From assembly GCA_964364855.1 (NCBI GenBank), contig CAYINU010000025.1, forward strand, positions 1 through 20,522: a stretch of DNA of 20,522 bases, given 5' to 3'. This stretch comes from CAYINU01 sp964364855 (GTDB lineage Bacteria; Margulisbacteria; Marinamargulisbacteria; CAYINU01). Below the pieces are notes generated by a model that worked only from the letters and a program-made list of their open reading frames with translations, was not told where the DNA came from and searched no databases. Below are positions 1-7,949 of the stretch, piece by piece (position 1 is the stretch's first letter; each line of letters begins with the position of its first letter). A program made the translations under genes and the position numbers.

Positions 1-712
1 AGAGGTCAAAACAAGTTCCGTACAATTTGGTAACGTCGTTGTGTCCTAGCAAAGCAGGTCCCGGATTACTGAAAAATGATCGCATTAGATCGGGGTAAAA
101 CGCTAGGTCATTGCGAATTTCGGATGCCGCAAAATCGTAACAGATTTTGACGTTTCCCAAACGACCCTTGGCCGTCATCTCCCCGCAACGCCGGTTACCA
201 GAAATTGAAAATGCGGCGTCATATCCGGCCAACACTCCCGCTGCGTCGATATAGTGGATGAGTTCATTTAAAAACGGTCCCCCCGTCCGCAAAATCTCCC
301 CCACACCTTTTGGCATCGCAGAACAAAAACAGTACAAAACCGTGGGGCGGTCTTTAAGCACACAATGATGCCGCTTGATCATCACAGCGGTCAGTTGTGG
401 CAAATTGGATTGCATCGCCTGCCATTGCGATTGGGTGACAACCAACGGTTTCTCTACCCAAATTTTAGAAAAACCTGCCAAAATGGCCTGTTGGGCGTCC
501 TCAGCATGCGACGCAGACGCGGAGCAAATATAGACCGCATCAAGGCCATCCGTTTTGGCTTCCTTAAAATCAGTGTAAAGCGGTAAGCCATAGGCACGAG
601 CAAGGCCCGACGCCCGCACCGGCGCACGCGTCAAAAGGCCGCGAAACCATCCCCGTGGCGCATACGGCAAAACGCTGTCGGCAACATACCCCCCGCTACC
701 GACTATGAGCAC
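1..712 (-). CDS. Gfo/Idh/MocA-family oxidoreductase, 3'-truncated by window edge
   Basis: The reading frame is open from a GTG at 712 to the left edge (about 237 residues), so the C-terminus lies outside the window. The N-terminus has a Rossmann dinucleotide-binding signature (LIVGSGGYVA). At about residue 90 comes the WVEKPL motif, the EKP hallmark of the Gfo/Idh/MocA family, in which the Lys helps bind NAD(P) and catalyse. Further on, a GGPFLNELIHYID stretch matches the family's G-x-H-x-x-D region. The family carries out NAD(P)-dependent oxidation or reduction of sugars and related compounds. The start overlaps the upstream dehydrogenase by 17 bases, so translation is probably coupled. In many surface-polysaccharide clusters these two domains form one bi-domain protein; here they are separate. 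The substrate is unknown. GTG is chosen because it places the Rossmann strand directly at the N-terminus. Confidence 0.8.
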   Translation of the reverse strand, partial: MLIVGSGGYVADSVLPYAPRGWFRGLLTRAPVRASGLARAYGLPLYTDFKEAKTDGLDAVYICSASASHAEDAQQAILAGFSKIWVEKPLVVTQSQWQAMQSNLPQLTAVMIKRHHCVLKDRPTVLYCFCSAMPKGVGEILRTGGPFLNELIHYIDAAGVLAGYDAAFSISGNRRCGEMTAKGRLGNVKICYDFAASEIRNDLAFYPDLMRSFFSNPGPALLGHNDVTKLYGTCFDL

Positions 713-1751
713 GCCAGGACTTCCAGTCCAATACCACCGTCAGGGCTTTTTTTTCATCCAGAACATCCTGGATATCGGCGATCCGGGAAGGGTCGCACAG
801 CACATATCGATCCAAAACAGCATGCTCAGCAACCCATTTGGCCCGGTCAAGATTATGATGGGTAGAAGTCGGCAATTCGCCCTCCAGCAATTCCTCTTCC
901 ACCAACATGGCGTAATCCGCATGATTGGCCAGATCGCCATAGGCATTGGTACACCATAACCGAAATTGCTTGCTCTCCAGACTCTCCCGGTCTAATAAAA
1001 CCGGCCCATACCCAACGATCCCGATACTGCCGTGACCCAACACTGCATGCTGCGCAGCCGCTACCAATTCAGCGGAAACCGCGCATAATATCACGTGGTG
1101 AAAGGTCTGGGAAAGGGACTCCGAAACTGCATACCGCTCCGACCAGAGGCGCCTCACACGATTATCTACTTCGACCAGGGTGACGTCGCATCCCGCCAAT
1201 CGAAAGCACTCCGCGGTTACCCACCCGATAATCCCACCGCCTACAATGGCAACGGAATCTGCCAAGTATGGACGGGCTTTGTTTAATGAATTAATGCCGA
1301 TCGTGAGCAGCCCGCCAAACGCATACCGGATATCTTCGTGAGGAACTTTGACGACATAGATGCCAGGAACAACAACTTGACCCGCATGGATCGCATAGCC
1401 TGCCCCGGTGGCCAATACCCAATCACCGACCTCAACATGCGCGACATAGGCCCCGACATGGGTAACCTGGCCCATGACGCTATAGCCCAATGGCTGTACG
1501 CCCGACCAGACCTTTTGAAATGTCCTTAAGCTTCGTAACACGCCTAGCTCACGTACGCGCCGGATTTTCTTTGCGGCTGCCTGGAGTACCGATAAAGGGC
1601 GTGTCGAAACCCGAATGGCGGACTCGGTACCCACGCTCATCGCTGAATAGCTAACCTCAATTCCCACGCAACATGCGTCCGGAAGCGGTGCCGGTATGGT
1701 CATCAAGGCCAATTGGCCTTGATCGGAGACAAGGGCTGCTGACTTAGACAT
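696..1751 (-). CDS. MDR (zinc-type alcohol dehydrogenase-like) oxidoreductase
   Basis: This 351-residue protein belongs to the medium-chain dehydrogenase/reductase superfamily. It has the GroES-like N-terminal half (PLGYSVMGQV at about 87-96, VEVGDWVLATGAGYAIHAG at about 107-124) and a Rossmann half with a glycine-rich loop (IVGGGIIG, 169-176) followed by an acidic residue at the end of strand 2 (VEVD). The pattern resembles the N-terminal half of 'bi-domain' oxidoreductases of polysaccharide clusters, which fuse this MDR to a Gfo/Idh/MocA domain. The classical catalytic zinc ligands of alcohol dehydrogenases are not obvious. It overlaps the flippase stop by 8 bases and the downstream oxidoreductase by 17 bases, which suggests coupled translation. 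A role in sugar or sugar-nucleotide oxidation for surface glycans is inferred from context; the substrate is not predictable. Confidence 0.82.
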   Translation of the reverse strand: MSKSAALVSDQGQLALMTIPAPLPDACCVGIEVSYSAMSVGTESAIRVSTRPLSVLQAAAKKIRRVRELGVLRSLRTFQKVWSGVQPLGYSVMGQVTHVGAYVAHVEVGDWVLATGAGYAIHAGQVVVPGIYVVKVPHEDIRYAFGGLLTIGINSLNKARPYLADSVAIVGGGIIGWVTAECFRLAGCDVTLVEVDNRVRRLWSERYAVSESLSQTFHHVILCAVSAELVAAAQHAVLGHGSIGIVGYGPVLLDRESLESKQFRLWCTNAYGDLANHADYAMLVEEELLEGELPTSTHHNLDRAKWVAEHAVLDRYVLCDPSRIADIQDVLDEKKALTVVLDWKSWRAHSR

Positions 1752-3048
1752 ACACCAACCCCTTGCGTTTAAACGCGATGCGAAGCCCGATCAATTGCAA
1801 TATGATGCCAACCCCATAGCTAAACCCGATGGTCAGAGGGATAGCCAGGAACCCTAAAAACGGCCGCAACAAAAGCACGCCACAAACCGTCGCGATACCT
1901 GAAACGATGATGTTAGCCACATAGATATGGTGAAGGTTAAAGGCCAGAGCCACGTAGGTCAATTGCAACGAAACAGCTGCAACACCAAATCCCAGCAAAT
2001 AGGCCAAAAAAAACAGCCGAGTAAGCGTAAAAGAGGCCTCTGTAAACTGACCTGCCATCAGATACCGAGTTTGCGACACGGTACCCAGCAACGCAAGTCC
2101 GATGGCCAAACCAGCCCCCAGAAGAAGCAACCCGACAGCAAGCCTTATTGAAAGCCGAAGCGGGAACTGCCCGATGGCCGCAAGATGAGAGATTTTGGTG
2201 TAGTACGGGGTCAAAAGCGCCGGCACAACAAGGTTCGAAACAAACAAATAAAACCGATTGCCAAAATCATGAGCAGACAAAATTTGCGGACCAAATGTGC
2301 CCAATTGGTATTGCACCCAGTAGTCTGGGAGGGTAGAAAGAACGCTAACCCCGATAAGGCTGATGAATTTCCTCCAAAACCGTGTCAAAATCCCCCGAAT
2401 ACGCCGATAACGGCGCCGGGTAACACTAGCAAAAAGCCGCGCGTGGACCATAACAGCGAGCAGGTAAACGTTGACCGCGACAATGCCCCACAGATAGCCC
2501 CCCAACAGCGGATGGATGCCGGCAAAAGACCACCCTCCGATGACAAAAGAGATGACAAAAAGGCCAAAAATCACTTGCCGCACTTCAGCCATGCCATAGC
2601 GGTGCGTCGCATACAGAATTTGACTCAAGGCATTGGAAAATAAAAACAAAACCGCATAAATCGTCATCAAAGACAGTCCCTTTAGTCCAAACAGAATGGA
2701 CTCAGGAGCCAGGTTCGGGTATAGACGTGGCAACAGCCAAGGCCCGATGGCCAGAGAAATAACCAGAGATCCGGCTAGAATGAGGGCCAATTCCGTGACA
2801 AGTACGGTCGCCAATTCCGCCCGGCGTTTGGATGACAGGAATTTTGGAACAAGCAATTTCATAATGGGTTCAAGTAAAGGCGCGTATAACAACATCGCCA
2901 AGGAAACCGCCGCAACAAAGCCATCCTTAAAAAGAGAGGTGCCGAAGTAATATGCGGTGACGACTTCACGGCCAAACGTGAGTCCTTTTCCCAAAAGTGA
3001 TACCGAAAACAAAATAGAGGCCGATCGGCGTAGGTAATTTTTCTCCAT
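1744..3048 (-). CDS. MurJ/Wzx-like polysaccharide flippase (MOP superfamily)
   Basis: This 434-residue, very hydrophobic protein has about 12 predicted membrane segments. Near the N-terminus, SLLGKGLTFGREVVTAYYFG resembles the first helices of MurJ/MviN proteins (normally about 500 residues). PLLEPIMKLLVPKFL and the conserved basic loops fit the same family. It probably flips a lipid-linked sugar intermediate across the inner membrane. The neighbouring glycosyltransferase and sugar oxidoreductases favour a polysaccharide flippase over housekeeping lipid II export. The frame is open further upstream to 3243, but ATG 3048 is chosen because it forms a TAATG junction with the stop of the upstream gene and begins directly at the first membrane helix. 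It could be grouped either with MurJ or with Wzx-type flippases. Confidence 0.8.
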   Translation of the reverse strand: MEKNYLRRSASILFSVSLLGKGLTFGREVVTAYYFGTSLFKDGFVAAVSLAMLLYAPLLEPIMKLLVPKFLSSKRRAELATVLVTELALILAGSLVISLAIGPWLLPRLYPNLAPESILFGLKGLSLMTIYAVLFLFSNALSQILYATHRYGMAEVRQVIFGLFVISFVIGGWSFAGIHPLLGGYLWGIVAVNVYLLAVMVHARLFASVTRRRYRRIRGILTRFWRKFISLIGVSVLSTLPDYWVQYQLGTFGPQILSAHDFGNRFYLFVSNLVVPALLTPYYTKISHLAAIGQFPLRLSIRLAVGLLLLGAGLAIGLALLGTVSQTRYLMAGQFTEASFTLTRLFFLAYLLGFGVAAVSLQLTYVALAFNLHHIYVANIIVSGIATVCGVLLLRPFLGFLAIPLTIGFSYGVGIILQLIGLRIAFKRKGLVYV

Positions 3049-4160
3049 TACCAATACTCGATCGGGCCGCGGTCCAGGTAATCCCAGGCCAATAAAAACC
3101 GGTTCCGAAAATACGTCATCACCATCAGCAAACGCCGCCCATGGGCAATTCCTAACCGCCACCACCGCAGCACAGACAAGCGATATTTTGCTCGGGGTTG
3201 CCGCTGGAATATCACTGTCAGGTTCAAGGCCAGCAAACTCCACGCAGTATAAAAAAGATCCGGCACAAACGGCTCGGAGCGGACGTTTTTGTAATACCCT
3301 TTTCTCAGGCTGCGCAGGGTCGCGACGGCATTTTCAAGCTGAGGGTCCTCTGTGAGTGCCCAAGACGAAATGGCCCAAGCATAGGTCCAACTGGCGCCTT
3401 GTTTATCCTGGCAGGACTCCCACGCCCAGCGGAAATCCGCACCCGCCCAAATGCTTCGCAAATAGTCCGCTGCCCAAAAACGGGTCACCTCAACACTCCG
3501 CGAAAGCGGCATGTAGCGCGCCAGCATATCCAAGAGAGCTAGGGTCATGGCATGGTACAAAAACGACACGCGCCATCCGTGGTGTTTGTAGGGGAAGGCG
3601 CCCCCATAGCGTTGAGAGCTACACACGTGAATCACGGCTCGGCGGGCTGCCGCGCGGTAGAGTTCAATGCGGCGTGATTTTTCGGGCAGTTTGTCCGCTA
3701 CCCGCATCAAAGTCACCGCCGCGAGCAAATTGGTGTTGAGAACGTCCGTTCGGTTGATCTTGGCTTTAAAAAAACACCCGCCTTTTTCGATGCTGTAGAG
3801 GTAATCCGCTCCGCGTACCATGCCGGTTATGGCATCGGGACGTGATCGGGGCGCACATGACAACGCCAGTACCGCAAAACACGTCGGAACAGCCCCGTCA
3901 TAGCCCACGTCCGGCTCGGTGGGTTCGTAGCTTTTTTCAAGCCAGGCTCCCGTTAGGGTCTGTTGGCGTAAGAGTTGGCTCTCCAGTTCCGCAATCCGAG
4001 GGGATTGTGGCTGACAGTGATAATAGGACATCAAAAATGCGGCAATAATTTCAACACGATGTTTGTTTCGCAGGCTATCGAAGTCAGAAAAATCCGGTTG
4101 TGCTTCGGCATGGGTGAGGATGCCGTTGATTTCAGACAGGAGGGGGGTCATGGCAGCCAT
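3048..4160 (-). CDS. Uncharacterised protein, probable alpha/alpha-toroid (prenyltransferase/squalene-cyclase-like) fold
   Basis: I do not recognise a named family for this 370-residue protein. It is rich in Trp, Tyr and Ala and has repeated helix pairs with short Gly/aromatic turns: TGAWLEKSYEPTEPDVGYDG at about 72-91, RYGGAFPYKHHGW near the middle, and FYTAWSLLALNL near the end. This pattern is typical of alpha/alpha-toroid proteins such as terpene-cyclase or prenyltransferase-like repeats and some glycan lyases. The C-terminal 60 residues are strongly basic and aromatic. It begins at ATG 4160 in a TAATG overlap with the glycosyltransferase stop and ends in another TAATG with the flippase. 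It is therefore translationally locked into the polysaccharide module. A role in glycan modification is an inference from context only. Confidence 0.55.
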   Translation of the reverse strand: MAAMTPLLSEINGILTHAEAQPDFSDFDSLRNKHRVEIIAAFLMSYYHCQPQSPRIAELESQLLRQQTLTGAWLEKSYEPTEPDVGYDGAVPTCFAVLALSCAPRSRPDAITGMVRGADYLYSIEKGGCFFKAKINRTDVLNTNLLAAVTLMRVADKLPEKSRRIELYRAAARRAVIHVCSSQRYGGAFPYKHHGWRVSFLYHAMTLALLDMLARYMPLSRSVEVTRFWAADYLRSIWAGADFRWAWESCQDKQGASWTYAWAISSWALTEDPQLENAVATLRSLRKGYYKNVRSEPFVPDLFYTAWSLLALNLTVIFQRQPRAKYRLSVLRWWRLGIAHGRRLLMVMTYFRNRFLLAWDYLDRGPIEYW

Positions 4161-5266
4161 TATACTGGACCTGGGCCGTTCAAAACCAGGCTGACCAGAT
4201 CCTCGACTTGCGCACCCATGGCATCCACGCTAAACCGTTCCCTGGCATGCCTAAAGGCCGCCTGTGATCGTTTCTGATACACCTGCGGATCGGCAGTTAG
4301 CTCACGAATCGCGTCCACAAAGGCCATGTCATCGGTCACCAGCCGGCCCGTCTGGCCATCAACCACCGTCTCACACACGCCACCGCTGCGGTAGGCCACC
4401 ACGGGCAACCCGCAAGCCATAGCCTCAATGGGCGTCACACCCAGTGGCTCGTTTAAGGTCGGAAATAAAAAAAGATCAGAGGCACATAACAACCGGATTT
4501 TTTCGGATTCGGATACAGACCCCACCCACTCTACCGGCCGACCGCCAAAGGCTGCCCGGAGCCGCTTGTCATCAGCACCTGTGCCCACAATGGTCAGACG
4601 ATACGTCACAGTCAATGCATCTAACACCGGAAGCAGACGATCCACTTCCTTCGCCCGTTCCAAGCGCGACACGACGATGAGTTTTAAGCCATTTGAGTCG
4701 GGATAACGGCTCACCCACTGCGACGGATAGGCCGAAAAATCAATACCCGAATAGATTACTTTCGCGCCAACATGAAGATGCCGAGCGATATAACCCGCCG
4801 TGTTTTGACTGTTCGCAACCACAGCAGAAAAACGCCAGCACAGCCAGCGTTCCACCACAGCCATCAGCCCTATAAAGATGCGCTTGATCACACCGGCTTT
4901 GGACAAGGTGTCCGTCAAATAGAGCTGGGTTTCGTTGCAAAACCAAATAAAGGCCGGCCGCGAAGAAATCAGCCGGTACCACCCTGCAAACTGAACCGGG
5001 TGGTTGTGGGCAATGACACAGTCAAATTGGCGGGCATAACGGGCCATTCGAAGTAAGGCCATCAGGCGTCCGCCCAATCCCACAGCAGGAAATGTCCGAA
5101 CATGGAGACCGGTGAGGTACTCGCCGAAAGACCGGGCTGGGTCGACCTCAAAACACGCAACCTCCACATGGTGGTGTTTCAAAAGATATTGCGCCAGAAC
5201 CAGCGCTTTGCGCTCAGCCCCCCCCCGAACGGTAAAGGCCGGATGCAAAATCAGAATCCGCCTCAT
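4160..5266 (-). CDS. Glycosyltransferase, GT4-like (GT-B fold)
   Basis: This 368-residue protein has the full two-domain layout of a GT-B glycosyltransferase. The N-terminal acceptor domain starts with RRILILHPAFTVRGGAE (GGAE at 15-18). The C-terminal nucleotide-sugar domain has VVSRLERAKEVD (about 198-209, with the conserved Arg and Lys), a GTG loop near 228, and the EPLGVTPIE E-x7-E motif (273-281), followed by AMACGLPVVAYRSGG. It is a retaining glycosyltransferase that probably acts on the cytoplasmic face of the inner membrane, adding a sugar to a lipid-linked or protein-linked acceptor. Donor and acceptor cannot be deduced. Its ATG overlaps the rnc stop by 4 bases (ATGA), and its stop overlaps the next gene as TAATG. 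It is the first gene of the polysaccharide module. Confidence 0.9.
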   Translation of the reverse strand: MRRILILHPAFTVRGGAERKALVLAQYLLKHHHVEVACFEVDPARSFGEYLTGLHVRTFPAVGLGGRLMALLRMARYARQFDCVIAHNHPVQFAGWYRLISSRPAFIWFCNETQLYLTDTLSKAGVIKRIFIGLMAVVERWLCWRFSAVVANSQNTAGYIARHLHVGAKVIYSGIDFSAYPSQWVSRYPDSNGLKLIVVSRLERAKEVDRLLPVLDALTVTYRLTIVGTGADDKRLRAAFGGRPVEWVGSVSESEKIRLLCASDLFLFPTLNEPLGVTPIEAMACGLPVVAYRSGGVCETVVDGQTGRLVTDDMAFVDAIRELTADPQVYQKRSQAAFRHARERFSVDAMGAQVEDLVSLVLNGPGPV

Positions 5267-5976
5267 TCGTTTTTGGAGAGGATCTGCGTCAAGGCCATCT
5301 GGGCCGCTCGTTGCTCAGCTTCTTTTTTGGTAACACCGCTGCCACCGGCCAACATGGGCTTGGTGCCGTCAGTAAACCTGACTTCGATAAAGAACTGCTT
5401 CTGGTGATCGGGACCTTCTGAGCGCAGAAGCACATACTCCGGCAGCCGTTCGCCACGTTTTTGCAGCCACTCTTGAAGCTCAGATTTGAAGTCTTTCAGC
5501 TCGGCTTTTTCCTGAAGGTGATCCAGGTTGCGTTCCAGCTGAGGCAGAAAAAAGTCACGTACCGCGTCCAATCCCCCATCCAAAAACAATGCCCCCAAAA
5601 TGGCTTCAAACGCATTGGCCAAATTGGATTCTCGGTTGCGGCCACCGGCTTCGGCTTCCGTATCCGACATCAGCAACAACTGTCCCAAATCCATCTGTTT
5701 GGCAAATACCAACAGGCTTTTATCCGAAACAATCTTGGCACGCACTTTGGTGAGTTCCCCTTCGGACGCGCTGGGATAACGGGTATACAAATATTCCGAA
5801 ACCAACAATTTCAATACGGCGTCTCCAAAAAATTCCAGTCTTTCGTTGTCCATCACACCGGGATTTCGCAAGGCATATGACTTGTGTGTCAGCGCTTCCG
5901 CCAATAGCGAAAGTTGGCTAAAGGATCCGCCCAACTGAGAGGCGGCTTTGCTGATCCAGCTGCCAGAGCGCCTCAT
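5263..5976 (-). CDS. rnc: Ribonuclease III
   Basis: Ribonuclease III cleaves double-stranded RNA during rRNA and mRNA processing. With a start at ATG 5976 the product is 237 residues, close to the usual 225-240. The endonuclease signature NERLEFFGDAVL is at 44-55, and the second active-site helix ESNLANAFEAILGALFLDGG is at about 116-135. A C-terminal dsRNA-binding domain (about 158-237) includes ELQEWLQKRGERLPEY and GSGVTKKEAEQRAA. ATG 5976 forms an ATGA overlap with the upstream gene's stop; GTG 5997 and ATG 5985 are in-frame alternatives. One active-site oddity: the position equivalent to the metal-ligand Asp114 of E. coli is Asn121 (codon AAT, 5616-5614), while Glu117 is retained as Glu124. 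The gene overlaps the glycosyltransferase start by 4 bases. Confidence 0.95.
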   Translation of the reverse strand: MRRSGSWISKAASQLGGSFSQLSLLAEALTHKSYALRNPGVMDNERLEFFGDAVLKLLVSEYLYTRYPSASEGELTKVRAKIVSDKSLLVFAKQMDLGQLLLMSDTEAEAGGRNRESNLANAFEAILGALFLDGGLDAVRDFFLPQLERNLDHLQEKAELKDFKSELQEWLQKRGERLPEYVLLRSEGPDHQKQFFIEVRFTDGTKPMLAGGSGVTKKEAEQRAAQMALTQILSKNE

Positions 5977-7949
5977 CGTACCCATCGCAAACCCCACTGA
6001 CGAAGCCCCTTAAAAACAATCGCGTAGACAAATCCCACACCGACACCCAGTAACGCACCCAGTACCGAACGCAGCAGGGTAATCCCCAAGGGGGTATGAA
6101 TATGGCAAAAGGCGTTGATTAACGAGATGAGCGCCACAGCACCGAGGCCATTAAAAAACCACAGCCACTTTCGCGCAATAATCCGATCCACATATAAGTA
6201 AGTCAGAATCAAAAACGGATATCCGATCAAAAACTCTTTGGTGCGGGGCCGCACGGTCAATAGACGTTCTAGCCCTTCACGCATGAGTAATTCCAATGCC
6301 GATACCTCGCCTTTGGCATCGTTGCCACTGCGAATTATGTAAACGGCCAGCGCAATCCCAAAAAGACCCACAGCCAGAAGAACACCTGAGCGCACCGGGG
6401 ATGCCAACAAGCGCCGGACCACAAAATAAATCGACTGCATGCGTTGTGGATTTAGATAATAATAAAGACCGATCAGGAGCAGCGGCAACAAAAACGCGAT
6501 TTTCACACCAAAAAACGGACGGATACCAAAAGCAAAGAGGGGATTTACCAAAAAGCCCACCACAAACAACGCCCCCAATAAACAAATACCGACCAGTTTG
6601 GCAACATACCCCACACTGGCACGGGAAATGCCTCGGTCAGGGACGGGATGTTTGGGAAATTGGGTAATAATCGCCAGTGGCGGGAAAATCAGGGCAGCCA
6701 ACAACGCCATCAACTGGTTCCAATACAACCCCCATCCCGCCAAGCCCCAAATGCCAGACAAGACGGTCATAGCCACGATCATGATCGTGGCCGCTCGGAT
6801 CGATACCATCACAAAAAGCCCGGCAAAACCCACTACGGCAATGGACAAGCCCAAGGTCATGCCGGCAGACTGCCATGTGCGCACCGTGGGATAGGCCTCA
6901 CGACGGGCCACACTGTTAGGCTGAAATCCATCCCGCTTGAGCGTTTTTTCGATCTGGCGAATAAATCGCAAGTTGTAAGCCACGACGTTTTCGTCCGAGT
7001 AATGGGACAAGTATGGCCGGACATAAAGCACGCGGACATTGCGTTCCCGCACCGCACGGGCGTATCGCTCCACGGCACGGCCCATCGGCAAAGTCGCCAA
7101 GTCCAATTCATGGATGCTATGGACACGGCTGATGTATTGGGGCATGCGGCCGGCCAAGTTTCTTTCACCGAGCTGCTCAAAAAACTCCAAATAGCCGAAG
7201 GTAAAGTGAGACTGCTTCAGACGTTGGGCAACCCGCGATAGTTGATTGGGATACCCCAATACCGAATCCCCTTCAAATATCACGGCCGCGGGCGACCGCA
7301 GCGCCGACAAGGCCGCCAATTTTTTATCAATCACCTGCGCCCTGACGCGGTGGCCGTTCCTAAATCGCGGCACCACATGAAATCCGAAAGATTCCAAATA
7401 CTGGGCTGTTTCGATGGACAGTCCAACTCCGGTTTCGAGTAAGTCCTCTTCGTCGTCAGAGACTTTCAAAATGCCATACCCCACCTCAGTCACACTGGCA
7501 GGCCCCAATTGGGCGACCAAATAATCACGGATCCGCTCATAGATCACACTCTCATCTACGATCAAATAAATCACCGCTTCGCGGATGGGAGTATGAGCCG
7601 TGATAGGGTTCAGAACGAATGGGTTGACCTGCCCGACGCGAAGCAAGTTAATCAGATCAGCCCCTTTCATCATCGTCACCTTTCCGGACTTGACGAGTGT
7701 TTCAAGCGTGTCTTCACCCAATGCAATCGCGGTCACGCCAGCAGTATGCCGCAGTTTGGGCAACAGTTGGGCTTCGGGCACACCCCCAATGCGGGACATC
7801 TTTTGCACGTCGTCATAGCCAACGACCAATTCCACATTGCGGTGATGGCGTTCATATACCATCCGCTGGACAGCCAGCCACCCGGCTATGACTATCGCCA
7901 ACCCAAATAGGGCAAGTGCCACCTTTCGGATAGAGAGACTGTTTTTCAA
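5973..7949 (-). CDS. DUF5693-family multi-pass membrane protein
   Basis: This 658-residue protein has an N-terminal membrane anchor (about 9-28), a long extracytoplasmic domain (about 30-360) and 8 or more hydrophobic segments in the C-terminal half. The soluble part (VELVVGYDDVQKMSR near 40, GEDTLETLVKSGKV near 98, AVIFEGDSVLGYP near 225, VRVLYVRPYL near 312) matches what I know of DUF5693, a family best known from Firmicutes. There it often neighbours csaB (polysaccharide pyruvyltransferase); no csaB is in this window. Its function is unknown. The start is TTG 7949, preceded by an AAGGGG ribosome site 7 bases upstream and overlapping the prfB stop as TTGA. It ends in an ATGA overlap with rnc. 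An envelope role is inferred. Confidence 0.75.
   Translation of the reverse strand: MKNSLSIRKVALALFGLAIVIAGWLAVQRMVYERHHRNVELVVGYDDVQKMSRIGGVPEAQLLPKLRHTAGVTAIALGEDTLETLVKSGKVTMMKGADLINLLRVGQVNPFVLNPITAHTPIREAVIYLIVDESVIYERIRDYLVAQLGPASVTEVGYGILKVSDDEEDLLETGVGLSIETAQYLESFGFHVVPRFRNGHRVRAQVIDKKLAALSALRSPAAVIFEGDSVLGYPNQLSRVAQRLKQSHFTFGYLEFFEQLGERNLAGRMPQYISRVHSIHELDLATLPMGRAVERYARAVRERNVRVLYVRPYLSHYSDENVVAYNLRFIRQIEKTLKRDGFQPNSVARREAYPTVRTWQSAGMTLGLSIAVVGFAGLFVMVSIRAATIMIVAMTVLSGIWGLAGWGLYWNQLMALLAALIFPPLAIITQFPKHPVPDRGISRASVGYVAKLVGICLLGALFVVGFLVNPLFAFGIRPFFGVKIAFLLPLLLIGLYYYLNPQRMQSIYFVVRRLLASPVRSGVLLAVGLFGIALAVYIIRSGNDAKGEVSALELLMREGLERLLTVRPRTKEFLIGYPFLILTYLYVDRIIARKWLWFFNGLGAVALISLINAFCHIHTPLGITLLRSVLGALLGVGVGFVYAIVFKGLRQWGLRWVR

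Noticed and set aside
3049..3243. N-terminal extension of 65 residues on the flippase.
   Set aside because: It would lie inside the upstream gene and add a non-membrane segment before the first helix; the TAATG junction at 3048 is a far better start.
6648..7241. Plus-strand open frame of about 197 codons.
   Set aside because: Antisense to the DUF5693 gene; low-complexity His/Gln/Arg-rich product typical of a shadow frame.
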